From Streptomyces sp. NBC_01314 (lineage in GTDB: Bacteria > Actinomycetota > Actinomycetes > Streptomycetales > Streptomycetaceae): 64,000 nucleotides of DNA. Under the pieces are notes generated by a model. It was not told the DNA's origin and ran no database searches. It worked only from the letters and a program-made list of their open reading frames with translations. Below are positions 39,015-47,970 of this stretch, in pieces (the first letter of the stretch is position 1; every line of letters begins with the position of its first letter). A program made the translations under genes and the position numbers. Location: assembly GCF_041435215.1 (NCBI RefSeq), contig NZ_CP108394.1:372001-436000 (forward strand), read 5' to 3'.

Positions 39015-39676
39015 CTATGGGTTGTCGTAGCGGTCATGAAGGATCTTGACGGTGTCGGTCCACGCGCTGTCGGCCTGCTGGGGCAGGTGGTGGCCAGCAT
39101 AGTTGACCAGCTGCAGGTAGATCGGGTGCATTGATCCCGCCTCGGTGGTGATCAGGGCAGTGAGCAAGGCAGGGCGCTGGGGTTTGGCACTGCGAGGGCG
39201 AGCGGTGGGCGTGACCCGCCGAAGCACCTGCACCTGATCAGACTCCGGCAGCTCCCCCAGGTCCTTGACCTGAGCACACAAATCGGCGAAGGCCACAGTC
39301 TTCCCCAGCCGGGCTGCGTGCTCCAGGACGTCCCGGACCGTGTCGGCAAGGCCGGCCGCATCGAAGCGCACGGAGCGGGGAGCCGCAGGAGGAATGTGCA
39401 ACGCCCGGGTACGCACCGGCGACTGAGGGGCACGCAGCACGGGTGCGGACTGCGCCGGAGCTGTCTGACATGCCTGGACCTGGGAGCGCTGGGCGTCGGT
39501 GAGCCAGGCGGAAGCCTGTTCCGCGGCCTGGGCGAGCTGGCGGCGCTGGGGAGGTGTGATGATCGGAAACCCGAGGCGTTTCCCCTCCGCAAGGTTGCCC
39601 AGTAGTCGCTGGACCCTCTGCAGAGCCTTGCGCTCCTGAAAGGTCGGTTCGCGCGGTGTCGGCAGGCCGACGGCCC
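39015..39676 (-). pseudogene. C-terminal part of a larger unidentified protein
   Basis: One frame is open from about 39676 to the stop at 39015. It encodes FQERKALQRVQRLLGNLAEG, GFPIITPPQRRQLAQAAEQA, and a C-terminal winged-helix-like stretch (KTVAFADLCAQVKDLGELPE, ending TDTVKILHDRYDNP). No ATG, GTG or TTG occurs before the GTG at 39440, which is well inside the coherent sequence. The 5' part of the gene therefore seems to be lost where it meets the next gene. The tail resembles domains attached to large actinobacterial helicase-like proteins; this is only a suspicion. Confidence 0.5.
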
Positions 39677-40012
39677 GTTCCAGCCTCAGAGATCACCTGG
39701 GACCCCAAGAGCGACGACCCCCAGGGCTACCTGGCGACAGCCATCGAGGGCGACCAGCTCGCCTACGCGCTGGAGGCTCTCGGCGATCCGGACGACGTGG
39801 GACTGAAGGGGGCATCGCCGGAGATCGCACTGCAGGCCGCAGTGTGCACGGCACTGCTGGAGCGGCGCTCCGCCCTCCAGGTCGTCCGGCTCCGTGACGA
39901 CCACAAGCTCTCGTGGCGACGAATCGCCGCAGCGATCCTCGACGCCCCCGAAAAGCAGTCGTCGGTCCGACGGATGTACGACTCCGGCCGCCGCAACCTG
40001 GGCACCCCCTGA
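39656..40012 (+). CDS. Hypothetical protein with helix-turn-helix-like segment
   Basis: The 118-residue protein includes YLATAIEGDQLAYALEALGD and the segment LRDDHKLSWRRIAAAILDAP, which has the spacing of a recognition helix. A GTG start follows an AAGGTCG sequence. The neighbouring tiny coiled-coil gene follows by 45 bases and both end at a strong terminator, so they form a small rightward unit. Family not recognised. A role in regulating a mobile element is a guess. Confidence 0.6.
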   Translation: MSAGRRPVPASEITWDPKSDDPQGYLATAIEGDQLAYALEALGDPDDVGLKGASPEIALQAAVCTALLERRSALQVVRLRDDHKLSWRRIAAAILDAPEKQSSVRRMYDSGRRNLGTP

Positions 40013-40057
40013 TCACCACCCGGCAAAGCCAACGACCGACTGGGGAAGGAGAAGTTC

Positions 40058-40177
40058 ATGTCCGAGCAGACGTCGCCCGAGGTGATGGAAGCCCTGCGAC
40101 AAGCCGCCATCGCGCAGGAGGAAGCCTCGCGGCAGCTGGCAGAAGAGATAGCGAGGCTGGCCGAGGAAGGCACGTGA
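40058..40177 (+). CDS. 39-residue coiled-coil small protein
   Basis: It has an ATG preceded by GGAAGGAG at ideal distance, and encodes MSEQTSPEVMEALRQAAIAQ continuing EEASRQLAEEIARLAEEGT. The Ala/Glu/Leu heptad-like pattern predicts one amphipathic helix. The excellent ribosome binding site and the perfect terminator right after it argue that it is a true gene despite its size. Confidence 0.65.
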   Translation: MSEQTSPEVMEALRQAAIAQEEASRQLAEEIARLAEEGT

Positions 40178-40202
40178 CCATCAGTCGCCCATCGCTTCGG
40201 TG

Positions 40203-40241
40203 CCGTGGGCCTGCGCCAGACTTCCTGGCGCAGGCCCACGG
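40203..40241 (+). terminator. Perfect 16-bp stem terminator
   Basis: CCGTGGGCCTGCGCCA and its exact complement are separated by 7 bases. It lies 25 bases past the small protein stop codon. Confidence 0.8.
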
Positions 40242-40491
40242 CGTGGTCGTCTGCATACCGTACGGCGGCACAGTGGCATCCAAAATCTCCGCCGGACGAT
40301 ATCCCAGGCACCCATGTAACTGCAGGTCACAGGGGCTGGGATGGTTCCACCCTGCTTGATCGGCCGTCGGCTGTTGCGCCCGGCCGCTGTGAGCGCTGAT
40401 GCTTTTGGTGCCGCACCGACCAGGCCCGGGCCGACCAGCCGGCCTCGCCGCGGCATCCACGTCCACACACACGATCCACGGGGGAACACCC

Positions 40492-41115
40492 ATGTCCATG
40501 CGCATCCGAACGAGCGCTCTCACCGCACTCGCCGTCGCCGCCCTCGCGGCGGGCACGGTCCTTACCGCACCGGCCGCGGGCGCCGCGACGAAGGCCGCCG
40601 CGCCCACGTTCCTGTCGGCGTCCCAGCTGCCGCCGCACCCGACGTCGTCCTGGACCGCCGGGCCGGTCACCGAGGGGTTCCCGGAGGCACTCGGCCTCTG
40701 CCTGAGCACGGAGGGCGTGCTCGACTACGACTACCGGCACCGGGAGTTCCGGACCGACCTGGACACCAGCGCCGTGCAGCTGACCGTCGTGACGGGCACA
40801 GCCGGTCAGGCCAAGGCCCTGGCGAAGCACTACGACGACCTGATCCGCACCTGCGCCGACCGCCTCGAGGAGAACGACCCGGACGTCGACGCCGAGGGCC
40901 GGGACTACGGCACGCTGCCGGTCGAGGAGGGCGCCCACGTCCGCGGCCTCAACACCGAGACGTCCTGGGGCGCCAACGACGTCGCCCTGCTGTCGGTCGG
41001 ACGGGACGGCAGGACCGTCACCGTCGTCAAGTGGGGACAGATGGGCGACTTCGTGAACGCGCCCGTGACCGCCTTCAAAAAGGCCACGACCACAGCCGTC
41101 AACAAGCTGTACTGA
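40492..41115 (+). CDS. Secreted sensor-like protein
   Basis: The 207-residue protein has a Sec signal peptide (MSMRIRTSALTALAVAALAA, cleavage near AAGAA at residue 33). The mature domain carries two cysteines (ALGLCLSTEG and LIRTCADRLE) and a pattern seen in PknH-like extracellular sensor domains of Streptomyces (AVQLTVVTGTAGQAKALAKH, VTVVKWGQMGDFVNAPVTAF). The ligand is unknown. A GGGGGAA ribosome binding site precedes the ATG and a terminator follows, so it is a single-gene unit. Confidence 0.82.
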   Translation: MSMRIRTSALTALAVAALAAGTVLTAPAAGAATKAAAPTFLSASQLPPHPTSSWTAGPVTEGFPEALGLCLSTEGVLDYDYRHREFRTDLDTSAVQLTVVTGTAGQAKALAKHYDDLIRTCADRLEENDPDVDAEGRDYGTLPVEEGAHVRGLNTETSWGANDVALLSVGRDGRTVTVVKWGQMGDFVNAPVTAFKKATTTAVNKLY

Positions 41116-41138
41116 CCGGCCAGCCACCGCAACGGGCC

Positions 41139-41178
41139 GGGGCCGTCCTTCCGCCACGGGGGCAGGAAGGACGGCCCC
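41139..41178 (+). terminator. 14-bp stem terminator
   Basis: GGGGCCGTCCTTCC and GGAAGGACGGCCCC arms, perfectly paired with a 12-base loop, 24 bases past the stop codon. Confidence 0.75.
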
Positions 41179-41279
41179 GTACCGGTCATCACTTTGCATC
41201 GAAATTGTTCGACGCGGTCAGAGCCCAGCAGGATGGCGCTACCGCGCGGCCGCCCCGACGCTCGTATTACCAGGTCCGG

Positions 41280-42140
41280 GCACTGTCACGTTGTCTGACC
41301 GGTGGGATGATCTTCTGGTTGATCAGCCTGGGAAGGGTCGTCCGTGGGGAGCGCGTCGCTGTCGTACAAGGGGCACCGGTACCCGGTCGAGGTCATCTCC
41401 CAGGCGGTGTGGCTGTACCACCGCTTCCCGCTCGGCTTCCGCGAGGTCGAGGAGCTCATGCTCGGGCGCGGCGTGACCGTCTCCTACGAGACGATCCGCC
41501 GCTGGTGCGCCAAGTTCGGGCAGGCCTACGCAGGCGCGCTGCGCCGCAGGCAGCCCCGGCCCGGTGACAAGTGGCACCTGGACAAGGTCTTCATCAAGAT
41601 CAACGGGCGGTTGCAGTACCTGTGGCGGGCCGTCGACCAAAACGGCAACGTCCTGGACGTTCTGGTGCAGAACCGGCGGAACAAGACCGCGGCCAGGCGC
41701 TTCTTCCGCAGGCTGATGAAGAGGACGGGCGCGGTGCCGCGGGTGGTCGTCACCGACAAGCTCCGCTCCTGCGGCGCCGCCCACCGCGAGGTCATGCCCT
41801 GCGTCGGGCACCGCCGGTCGAAGTACCTGAACAACCGGGCCGAGAACAGCCACCAGCCGACCCGGCAGCGTGAACGGGCGATGAAGGGCTTCCGCTCCGT
41901 GGGCGGGGCCCAGCGGTTCCTGTCCGCGTTCAGCGGTATCTCGCCCCACTTCCGGCCCCGCCGCCATCCGATGCCCGCCCACGACTACCGCGCCGAGATG
42001 ACCGTCCGCTTCGCCATCTGGGAGCAGATCACCGGCGTCGCCGGCCTTGCCACCGGGGCCTGAGCACAGGCCCGGCTCCCAAGCCCACCCTGCCCCCACG
42101 CGCCGTCAGACAGTCACACAGCCAACAACGTGACAACGCC
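41280..42140 (+). mobile_element. IS6-family element, copy 2
   Basis: The left end GGCACTGTCACGTTGT and right end ACAACGTGACAACGCC bracket an 861-bp element with the same structure and orientation as copy 1, but clearly diverged in sequence. No 8-bp duplication is seen. Its right end truncates a group II intron remnant, so this element arrived later or mediated a deletion there. Confidence 0.85.
41344..42063 (+). CDS. IS6-family transposase
   Basis: The 239-residue transposase is collinear with the one at 26466. The catalytic residues are kept: Asp in KWHLDKVFIKING, Asp in VVVTDKLRSCGAA, and Glu in NRAENSHQPTRQRER. Substitutions are spread along the whole protein, so the two copies did not arise by recent duplication within this window. 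The frame is intact. Confidence 0.92.
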   Translation: MGSASLSYKGHRYPVEVISQAVWLYHRFPLGFREVEELMLGRGVTVSYETIRRWCAKFGQAYAGALRRRQPRPGDKWHLDKVFIKINGRLQYLWRAVDQNGNVLDVLVQNRRNKTAARRFFRRLMKRTGAVPRVVVTDKLRSCGAAHREVMPCVGHRRSKYLNNRAENSHQPTRQRERAMKGFRSVGGAQRFLSAFSGISPHFRPRRHPMPAHDYRAEMTVRFAIWEQITGVAGLATGA

Positions 42141-42377
42141 CCCCACCTGACCTGGAAACAACTGCGGCGCCGCTACTACGGGGCGGACCGCATCACCGAG
42201 GGTGGAATCGTCCTCTACAACCCGGCGAAGATGCGGGTCCAGCGCTACCAGTTCCGGGGAGCACAGATCAGCACGCCCTACAACATCGCCGAGGTCGACC
42301 CCGACGGAGCACGCTTCCGCCGGACGAACCACGACGATGTGGCCTTCGTCGGCCAGGTCAGCGAATACCTCGCCTGA
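42141..42377 (+). pseudogene. C-terminal end of a second group II intron RT/maturase
   Basis: Immediately after the IS6 end the frame encodes HLTWKQLRRRYYGADRITEG, then GIVLYNPAKMRVQRYQFRGA and ends VGQVSEYLA. That matches the C-terminal tail following the maturase domain of another class of group II intron proteins (TWK...RRR, NPA...RYR.RG). The rest was removed by the IS6 insertion. The stop codon is followed closely by a domain V hairpin, as expected. Confidence 0.7.
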
Positions 42378-42395
42378 TCCAGCGGATCACGTGGA

Positions 42396-42487
42396 GAGCC
42401 GGATGCTCGGCCAACGGGCACGTCCGGTTCGGCGGGCGGGGACGGGAAGACCGGCACTGGAAACGGTGCACGGCGTCCCGTCCCCGA
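42396..42487 (+). ncRNA. Domains V and VI of a truncated group II intron
   Basis: Bases 42396-42430 start GAGCCGGATG and end CACGTCCGGTTC, a standard 35-base domain V with the AGC triad. A long domain VI-like hairpin follows (GGGGACGGGA ... TCCCGTCCCC). The 5' domains are gone. The following bases resume an istB gene, so this is the intron's 3' end; the exact last base is uncertain. Confidence 0.72.
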
Positions 42488-42738
42488 CCCAACACCTCGA
42501 ACTCGACCGGAGGGGCGCCGAGATGCTCTTCCAAGTTCTGACGGGACGCGAGGAGAAGAACAGCATTGTGGCGGCATCCAACGCGGCGTTCACCGGCTGG
42601 AGCACGACCTTCACCGACCCCCGGCTCTGCACCGCCATCGTGGACCGCCTCACCTTCAACGCCACGATCATCGAGACCGGCACCGAGTCCTACCGCCTCG
42701 CCCACTCCAAGGCCCAGGCCGAACGCGCCGCCAGCTGA
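42488..42738 (+). pseudogene. 3' fragment of IS21 istB (ATPase) gene
   Basis: It encodes HLELDRRGAEMLFQVLTGRE, SNAAFTGWSTTFTDPRLCTA and IVDRLTFNATIIETGTESYR, ending AERAAS. This is the sensor and C-terminal region of IstB, the AAA+ helper of IS21 transposition. The 5' portion with the Walker motifs lay upstream of the group II intron and has been lost. The istA gene is not present. Confidence 0.82.
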
Positions 42739-42761
42739 CCCGTCGCCTCTCTGGTGCCGGA

Positions 42762-43120
42762 TCAGTCCTTGCGTCCCGTCGCGGCGACGGTGACACCGAG
42801 GCCGATCATCGTGAGCCCGCCGATTCCCCCGACCAGAGAGAGCCGCTGAGGTGAGCGGGCAAACCAGTCCCGTCCGGTTGCCGCGATCAGTCCCCACAGG
42901 CTGTCGGAGGCCACTGCGATGATGTTGAAGACCAACCCGAGCACCAGCATCTGAACTACGACGTGTCCTTGGGCGTGGTCGACGAACTGCGGCAGCACGG
43001 CGGCGAAGAACACAATGGTCTTGGGGTTGGCCACACCGACGGCGAACCCCTCCCACAACGTCCGCAGGCCGCCTTGCGTGGCCTTGTCACCAGTGGCCTC
43101 ACCCCCTCCGACGCCATGCG
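42762..43120 (-). pseudogene. C-terminal half of a LysE/RhtB-family exporter
   Basis: The minus strand encodes LWEGFAVGVANPKTIVFFAA, VLPQFVDHAQGHVVVQMLVL and further membrane segments, ending GVTVAATGRKD. The NPK motif and FFxAxLPQF pattern are diagnostic of LysE/RhtB amino-acid exporters. The first three membrane helices and the start are missing; upstream sequence in this frame is unrelated. Confidence 0.75.
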
Positions 43121-43329
43121 CTGAAGGGCTTGGCCCGCACGGCTGTTCAGGCCCGAATCGACGCATTCTCACGCGGTCCCGGCTCACGTGTCCCGTACTC
43201 CGGAACGGTAACTGGCAGGCTCCGTCCGTGCTCACGTCTCCTGGCGTGGAACCCGCCGCTCCAGATGGTGGTCCGGACCAGGTACAGCGCCACCAGCCCT
43301 TCCCCCGCGATCCAGGAGGTGCACAGGCC

Positions 43330-44862
43330 GTGCCGCGAGAGTCCACAGCGCTGCCGCTAGGCGGATTCGCCCTTGACCGCAACCTGCCCGAGCCTCTCTA
43401 CCAACAGCTCTACGAAAGGCTCAAGGACTCGATCTGCAGCGGGCAACTCCGACCCGGTGTCCGGCTGCCCGCCACTCGGACGCTCGCCCAGGAACTCCGG
43501 GTTTCCAGGAACACCGTGCTGGTCGCCTACGAACGGCTTGTGACGGAACGGTTCGCCACCGGACAGGTGGGGTCGGGCACCCACGTGGCCGTCCACAACC
43601 GTGAGAGACGGGGGGACGGGGGAACGCCGAGGGTGACCCGGCTGCCGACTCCGCCCGAGGAGCCGGGCCGGACGTCCCGGTTCTCCGGGACCGCACGGCT
43701 GATGCTCCAGGCCACGCGCACGTTCGACGGGCGGTACCCGGCCTCGCAGACCGCCGCCGCGCAGCCCTTCGTCCTCGGCGTGCCGGCGCTGGACCTCTTC
43801 CCGGCCAAACTCTGGTCCCGCGTCGTCTCGCGCCGTGCCGCCCGGCTGCCGAACTCCCTGATGCACGTCCAGGACCCGATCGGATACTGGCCCTTACGCA
43901 AAGAGCTGGCCACCTATCTGGGCCTGGCGCGCGGGGTGTCCTGCACGGCGGAACAGGTGGTGATCACGAGCAGTACGCGGACCATCACCCATCTGCTGGC
44001 CCGCGTCCTGCTGGAGCCCGGGGAGCAGGTGCTGGTCGAGAACCCGGGGTTTCCCGGTGGCCGGGCCGCGCTCGTGGCCGCCGGTGTCGTCCCCTGCCCG
44101 GTGGACGTCGATCACGAGGGGCTGTGCGTCTCCTCGGGCGAGAGCCGCTACCCCTCGGCACGCATGGCTCTCGTGACCCCCAACAACCAGTTCCCGACGG
44201 GCTGCCGTATGACGGACTTCAGGCGCGGCCGACTGCTCGACTGGGCGGCGCGGTCGGACGGCTGGGTGATCGAGGACGACTACGACGGGGAGTTCTCCTC
44301 GGGCAGTCCGGTCCCGCCGCTCCAGCAGACGGACACCTCGAACCGGGTCATCTACCTGGGCACCCTGAACAAGGTGATGTTCCCCGCCCTGCGGCTCGCC
44401 TACGCCGTGGTTCCGCCCGATCTCGTCGACGTCGTCGCCGCCGCCCAGCACTTCGCGTACGGGGCGCCGCCTGTGCTCGAACAGGCGGCTGTGCGCGACT
44501 TCATGGCGGACCATCACTTCGCCCGCCACATCCGCCGGATGCGCCAGGCCTACCAGGAGCGGCGGGAAGCCTGCGTCCACGCGCTGTACGACCAGTTCGG
44601 CAGCCTGGTGCGGGTCATGCCACCGACGGCCGGCACACATCTGGTCGCCGGGTTCCCGCCGGGTACGGACGAGCACCGGCTGGCCCGGCTCAGCTGCCGT
44701 TCGGGGGCCACTGTCTACCCGCTCGCCTCCTACCACTCCACCGGGACGACCCCCGTTCCGGCACTTGTCCTCGGCTATGGCGCCACCCCACCCGAGCAGG
44801 CGGTCCTCGGTGTGCGCCGGATCGCCGCCGCGTTCGAGCAGTCCACCCGCGCGACGGAATGA
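43330..44862 (+). CDS. MocR/PdxR-type regulator (GntR + aminotransferase)
   Basis: The protein has 510 residues. Residues 15-85 form a GntR winged helix (LYQQLYERLKDSICSGQLRP, LAQELRVSRNTVLVAYERLV). Residues 130-505 form a fold-type I aminotransferase domain with PLP lysine near 348 in LGTLNKVMFPALRLAYAV and the Asp motif WVIEDDYDGEF. MocR proteins sense PLP or amino-compound adducts. The GTG at 43330 has CAGGAGGTG upstream. It is convergent with the end of the PABA/nitrate operon and is the nearest intact regulator, so it is a candidate controller of that cluster. Because the ligand is likely an amine, a link to PABA chemistry is possible but unproven. Confidence 0.88.
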   Translation: MPRESTALPLGGFALDRNLPEPLYQQLYERLKDSICSGQLRPGVRLPATRTLAQELRVSRNTVLVAYERLVTERFATGQVGSGTHVAVHNRERRGDGGTPRVTRLPTPPEEPGRTSRFSGTARLMLQATRTFDGRYPASQTAAAQPFVLGVPALDLFPAKLWSRVVSRRAARLPNSLMHVQDPIGYWPLRKELATYLGLARGVSCTAEQVVITSSTRTITHLLARVLLEPGEQVLVENPGFPGGRAALVAAGVVPCPVDVDHEGLCVSSGESRYPSARMALVTPNNQFPTGCRMTDFRRGRLLDWAARSDGWVIEDDYDGEFSSGSPVPPLQQTDTSNRVIYLGTLNKVMFPALRLAYAVVPPDLVDVVAAAQHFAYGAPPVLEQAAVRDFMADHHFARHIRRMRQAYQERREACVHALYDQFGSLVRVMPPTAGTHLVAGFPPGTDEHRLARLSCRSGATVYPLASYHSTGTTPVPALVLGYGATPPEQAVLGVRRIAAAFEQSTRATE

Positions 44863-45043
44863 CCGTCGCATGACCTTGCCCATGTCGATGCCCATGCCCG
44901 TGCGGGGGGGACCCATCCGTCATGCCCACGCCGGTCCGGGGCGGCACCGACGCGGCGACCATGACGATCGAAGAGGTCGCGGACCTGGTCCAGGGGCGGG
45001 GAGCGCCGGTGGACGGGGCTGTGGGCAGCGCCTTCACGGTCAG

Positions 45044-46591
45044 TCATACGGGGCTCCCTGTCACCGTTGTCGCGGTTGTCGCGGTTGTCGCGGCGGTGCC
45101 GATGCCGGGGGCGGCGAGCCCTTCGCCGAGGAGTGCGGCCACGGTCTCCGCGCAGCTACCGCACCCGCTGCCGGCGCGGGTGCGGTGCCTCACCGCCGCC
45201 AGGTCGGCGCAGCCGCCACGGACGGCGGAGCGGACCGTGCCCGCCGGGACGTTGTGGCAGTGGCAGATCGTCGTCTCGTCGGGCAGTGGTCCGACGGCCG
45301 CCGACCGCCCCGGAAGCGGTCCGGGGACGACGAGTTCCTCGACGGGGGCGGGCAGCGGCCGGCCGCTGCTCACGAGACGGCGCAGCGCCGCGTAGCCGGA
45401 AGTGTCCCCCACGAACATCCCGCCGAGCAGCCGCCCCTCGCCCAAGACGCGCAGGCTGCGGTACACCCCGGCCCGGGTATCGAGGTGGGTCGCCTCGAAT
45501 GCGCCGGGCGCCGCCTCGGGCTGTCCACCGAAGCAGGCGACCTCCACGCCGAGCAGCTTCAGCCGGGTCGCCGTGTCCCAGCCGGTGAAGGTCTTCGTGC
45601 CGCCGGCCAGTCGGTCGGCGACCACCTGGGCCATGGCGTTGCCCGGGGCCAGCAGTCCATGCGCGCGCCCGTCGGGGGTGAGCGCGCAGTCCCCGATCGC
45701 GTAGACGTGCTCGTCCTCCGTGCGGCAGGTCTCGTCGACGACGATCCCGCCCCGCTCCCCCACGGCGATCCCGCAGGACCGGGCGAGTTCGTCGCGGGGG
45801 CGTACCCCCGCCGCGAACACGACCACGTCGGCGCCGACGTGGACGGGCCGCGCGCCGTCGGGCGGCTGGAGCCGTACGCCGGTGGCCCGGTGGCGCGCGT
45901 CGGTCTCCACGGCGGTGAGGCGGGTGCCCGTGTGTACGGCGATGTCCAGGTCCTCGATGTGGCGGCGCAGCGTCCAGCCGCCGTACTCGTCCAGTTGGCG
46001 GGGCATCAGCCAGGGGGAGAACTCGACGACATGGATGGTCAGTCCGAGGGCCCGTAGCGCGCCCGCGGCCTCCAGGCCCAGCAGCCCGCCGCCGATCACC
46101 GCGCCCACGCCCGCCCCACCGGCCGCGCCGGCCGTTTCGCAGTGCGCCCGGATGGCCCGTACGTCCGCGGCCGTCCGGTAGGCGAAGCAGCCGGTGGCGT
46201 CGGCTCCGGATACGGGCGGGACGAAGGAGCGGGAGCCGGTGGCGAGGACCAGGACGTCGTAGTCGATGACACGGCCGGCGGCCGTGGTCACCCGGCGGCG
46301 ACCGCGGTCGACCGCGACGGCCGGGTCGCCGAGACGGGTCCGGATGCCCGTACGGTCGCCGAAGCCGGGCTCGCCGAGGAGCAGGCCCGCGGGTCCGGTC
46401 CGCCGGAACAGCCGGCTTTCCGGCTCGGTCTCCTGGAAGTACCGGGACAGGTGGATGCGGTCGTAGGGCGGTATGTCCTCCTCGGCGACCACCGTGACCT
46501 GCCAGTCCCCCAGCGCGCCCCGGGCGTCCAGGGCCGTCAGCAGGGCGTGACCGACCATCCCGTAGCCGACCAGGACCAGGCGGCCGCTCAT
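45044..46591 (-). CDS. NirB/NasB-like FAD-NAD(P)H reductase with BFD [2Fe-2S] domain, no siroheme domain
   Basis: The 515-residue protein has an FAD motif VLVGYGMVGHAL near 9, EEDIPPYDRIHLSRYF, an NAD motif GGGLLGLEAAGAL near 169, FAD motif VYAIGDCALTPDG, and a BFD-like cluster (ICHCHNVPAG near 441, GSGCGSC near 475). This equals the N-terminal half of NirB. The siroheme/[4Fe-4S] nitrite reductase half is absent. In assimilatory systems such proteins (NasB-like) feed electrons to the nitrate reductase. The start overlaps the upstream gene's stop (ATGA). Last gene of the operon; the tail has an AATTATTATT low-complexity run. Confidence 0.88.
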   Translation of the reverse strand: MSGRLVLVGYGMVGHALLTALDARGALGDWQVTVVAEEDIPPYDRIHLSRYFQETEPESRLFRRTGPAGLLLGEPGFGDRTGIRTRLGDPAVAVDRGRRRVTTAAGRVIDYDVLVLATGSRSFVPPVSGADATGCFAYRTAADVRAIRAHCETAGAAGGAGVGAVIGGGLLGLEAAGALRALGLTIHVVEFSPWLMPRQLDEYGGWTLRRHIEDLDIAVHTGTRLTAVETDARHRATGVRLQPPDGARPVHVGADVVVFAAGVRPRDELARSCGIAVGERGGIVVDETCRTEDEHVYAIGDCALTPDGRAHGLLAPGNAMAQVVADRLAGGTKTFTGWDTATRLKLLGVEVACFGGQPEAAPGAFEATHLDTRAGVYRSLRVLGEGRLLGGMFVGDTSGYAALRRLVSSGRPLPAPVEELVVPGPLPGRSAAVGPLPDETTICHCHNVPAGTVRSAVRGGCADLAAVRHRTRAGSGCGSCAETVAALLGEGLAAPGIGTAATTATTATTVTGSPV

Positions 46592-47943
46592 CCGTCACCT
46601 CCGAGTGCCGAGACCAGGTGGAGGCGGTCCGGGGGCAACGGTTCGGCCGCCTCGTAGGCCCGGCGCACCGTGTCGACGGTGGACAGGTCGCCGAGCAGGA
46701 TGCCGCCCACGACGCGATCGTCCCGGGTGACGATCTTCTTGTAGACGCGCCGCCGGTCGTCCGAGACGGAGAGCACGTCGGTCCTGGCCCCGCCTCGGAC
46801 GCCACCCCCGACACCGGTGGTGGCCTCGCCGAACACCGCCAGGTCGACCTTCCCCGCGATGAGCCGGGTGAGCGTGCGGGACCCCGTGAACCGGGCGTGC
46901 CGCTCGTGCCCGGACAACCTCGCCGCGAGCACCTCGGCCTGCTGCCAGGCCGGCACGGCCGTGTCGTGCACGACCCCGCGATGCTCCGCACAGTCCCCGA
47001 TGGCGTACACGTCCGGATCGCCGACACTGGCCAACGTGTCATCGACCACCACCCCCGCCCGCACCAGGAGCCCCGCCGCACGCGCGAGCCCGACCCGCGG
47101 CCGTGTACCGCACGCGACCACGACGAGATCGGCGGCGACCACCCGCCCGTCCCCGAGCAGCACCCCACGGCCCCCGTGACGCCCGGCCGACGCCACAAGC
47201 CGCACGCCCCCGGGCCCCCCGGCCGAACCCGACGCCGACACTCCGGCATCCCCCGGGCCCGCGGCCCGAGCCGCTGCCACCCCGGTCCCGCCCCCGTGAC
47301 CGTCGACCGGGCCCACCGCGGGCGTTCCCGTCCGTACCGTGATGCCCGCGTCCTCCAGGACGCCGCGGAGCAGGGCTCCGGCCCGCCTGTCCAGGTGGCG
47401 GTGGAGCAGATGGGGGCCCCGGTGGACGAGGGTGACCGGGAGGGTGCGGGCGGCGAGTGCGAGGGCGGTTTCCACGCCCAGGAGACCGCCGCCGATGACC
47501 GCGGGGGTGCGGGCGTCGGCACAGTCGGCGGTCAGGTGCCGGCAGTCGGCGAGGGTGTGGAGGTGGTGTTCGCCCGAGGCCGGGCGGGTCTGTGGCCAGG
47601 GGTGGTGGGGGCTGCTGCCGGTCGCCAGGACCAGCGCGTCGTAGGCGTGCTCGGTGCCGGTGGAGTCGATGACCGTGCGGGTGGCCCGGTGCACGGCGAC
47701 GACACGGACGCCGGCCCGCAGGTCGATGCCGGGCGGCAGCGGCAGGGCGATGTCCTCGGGGCGGTGGTGACCGGCCAGGACGCCGGTCAGGAGCGGGCGG
47801 TTGTAGGCGGGGCGGTGTTCGCCGTCGAAGACGGTGATCCGGACGTTGGGGTTCAAGGCCGTCAGCAGGCGGACGAAGCGCGCCCCCGCCATACCGCAGC
47901 CGACCACGAGAACGCGGCACGCGGCGCCGTCTTCCCTTCCCAC
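46588..47943 (-). CDS. FAD-dependent NAD(P)H oxidoreductase (rubredoxin-reductase/NirB-like)
   Basis: The 451-residue pyridine nucleotide-disulphide-type flavoprotein has VLVVGCGMAGARFVRLL near 12, EHRPAYNRPLLTGVLAG, second dinucleotide motif AVIGGGLLGVETALALA near 150, and FAD-binding DVYAIGDCAEH. A Gly/Ala-rich insertion follows around 235-260. No cluster cysteines are visible. It lies 27 bases after nasA and overlaps the next reductase by four bases, so it is probably another electron donor for the nitrate reductase. An exact paralogue function cannot be assigned. Confidence 0.82.
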   Translation of the reverse strand: MGREDGAACRVLVVGCGMAGARFVRLLTALNPNVRITVFDGEHRPAYNRPLLTGVLAGHHRPEDIALPLPPGIDLRAGVRVVAVHRATRTVIDSTGTEHAYDALVLATGSSPHHPWPQTRPASGEHHLHTLADCRHLTADCADARTPAVIGGGLLGVETALALAARTLPVTLVHRGPHLLHRHLDRRAGALLRGVLEDAGITVRTGTPAVGPVDGHGGGTGVAAARAAGPGDAGVSASGSAGGPGGVRLVASAGRHGGRGVLLGDGRVVAADLVVVACGTRPRVGLARAAGLLVRAGVVVDDTLASVGDPDVYAIGDCAEHRGVVHDTAVPAWQQAEVLAARLSGHERHARFTGSRTLTRLIAGKVDLAVFGEATTGVGGGVRGGARTDVLSVSDDRRRVYKKIVTRDDRVVGGILLGDLSTVDTVRRAYEAAEPLPPDRLHLVSALGGDG

Positions 47944-47970
47944 GGTTACCTCCAGGGACCGATCGACCGA

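Noticed and set aside
26401..42140. Composite transposon bounded by the two direct IS6 copies
   Set aside because: The copies are diverged along their whole length and no shared 8-bp target duplication is visible, so they are probably independent arrivals.
44863..45043. Small rightward gene after the MocR regulator
   Set aside because: The frame runs antisense into the reductase gene and lacks a believable ribosome binding site.
45156..47522. A 788-residue minus-strand reading frame over the two reductases
   Set aside because: It is out of frame with both flavoproteins, which carry complete dinucleotide-binding and cluster motifs.
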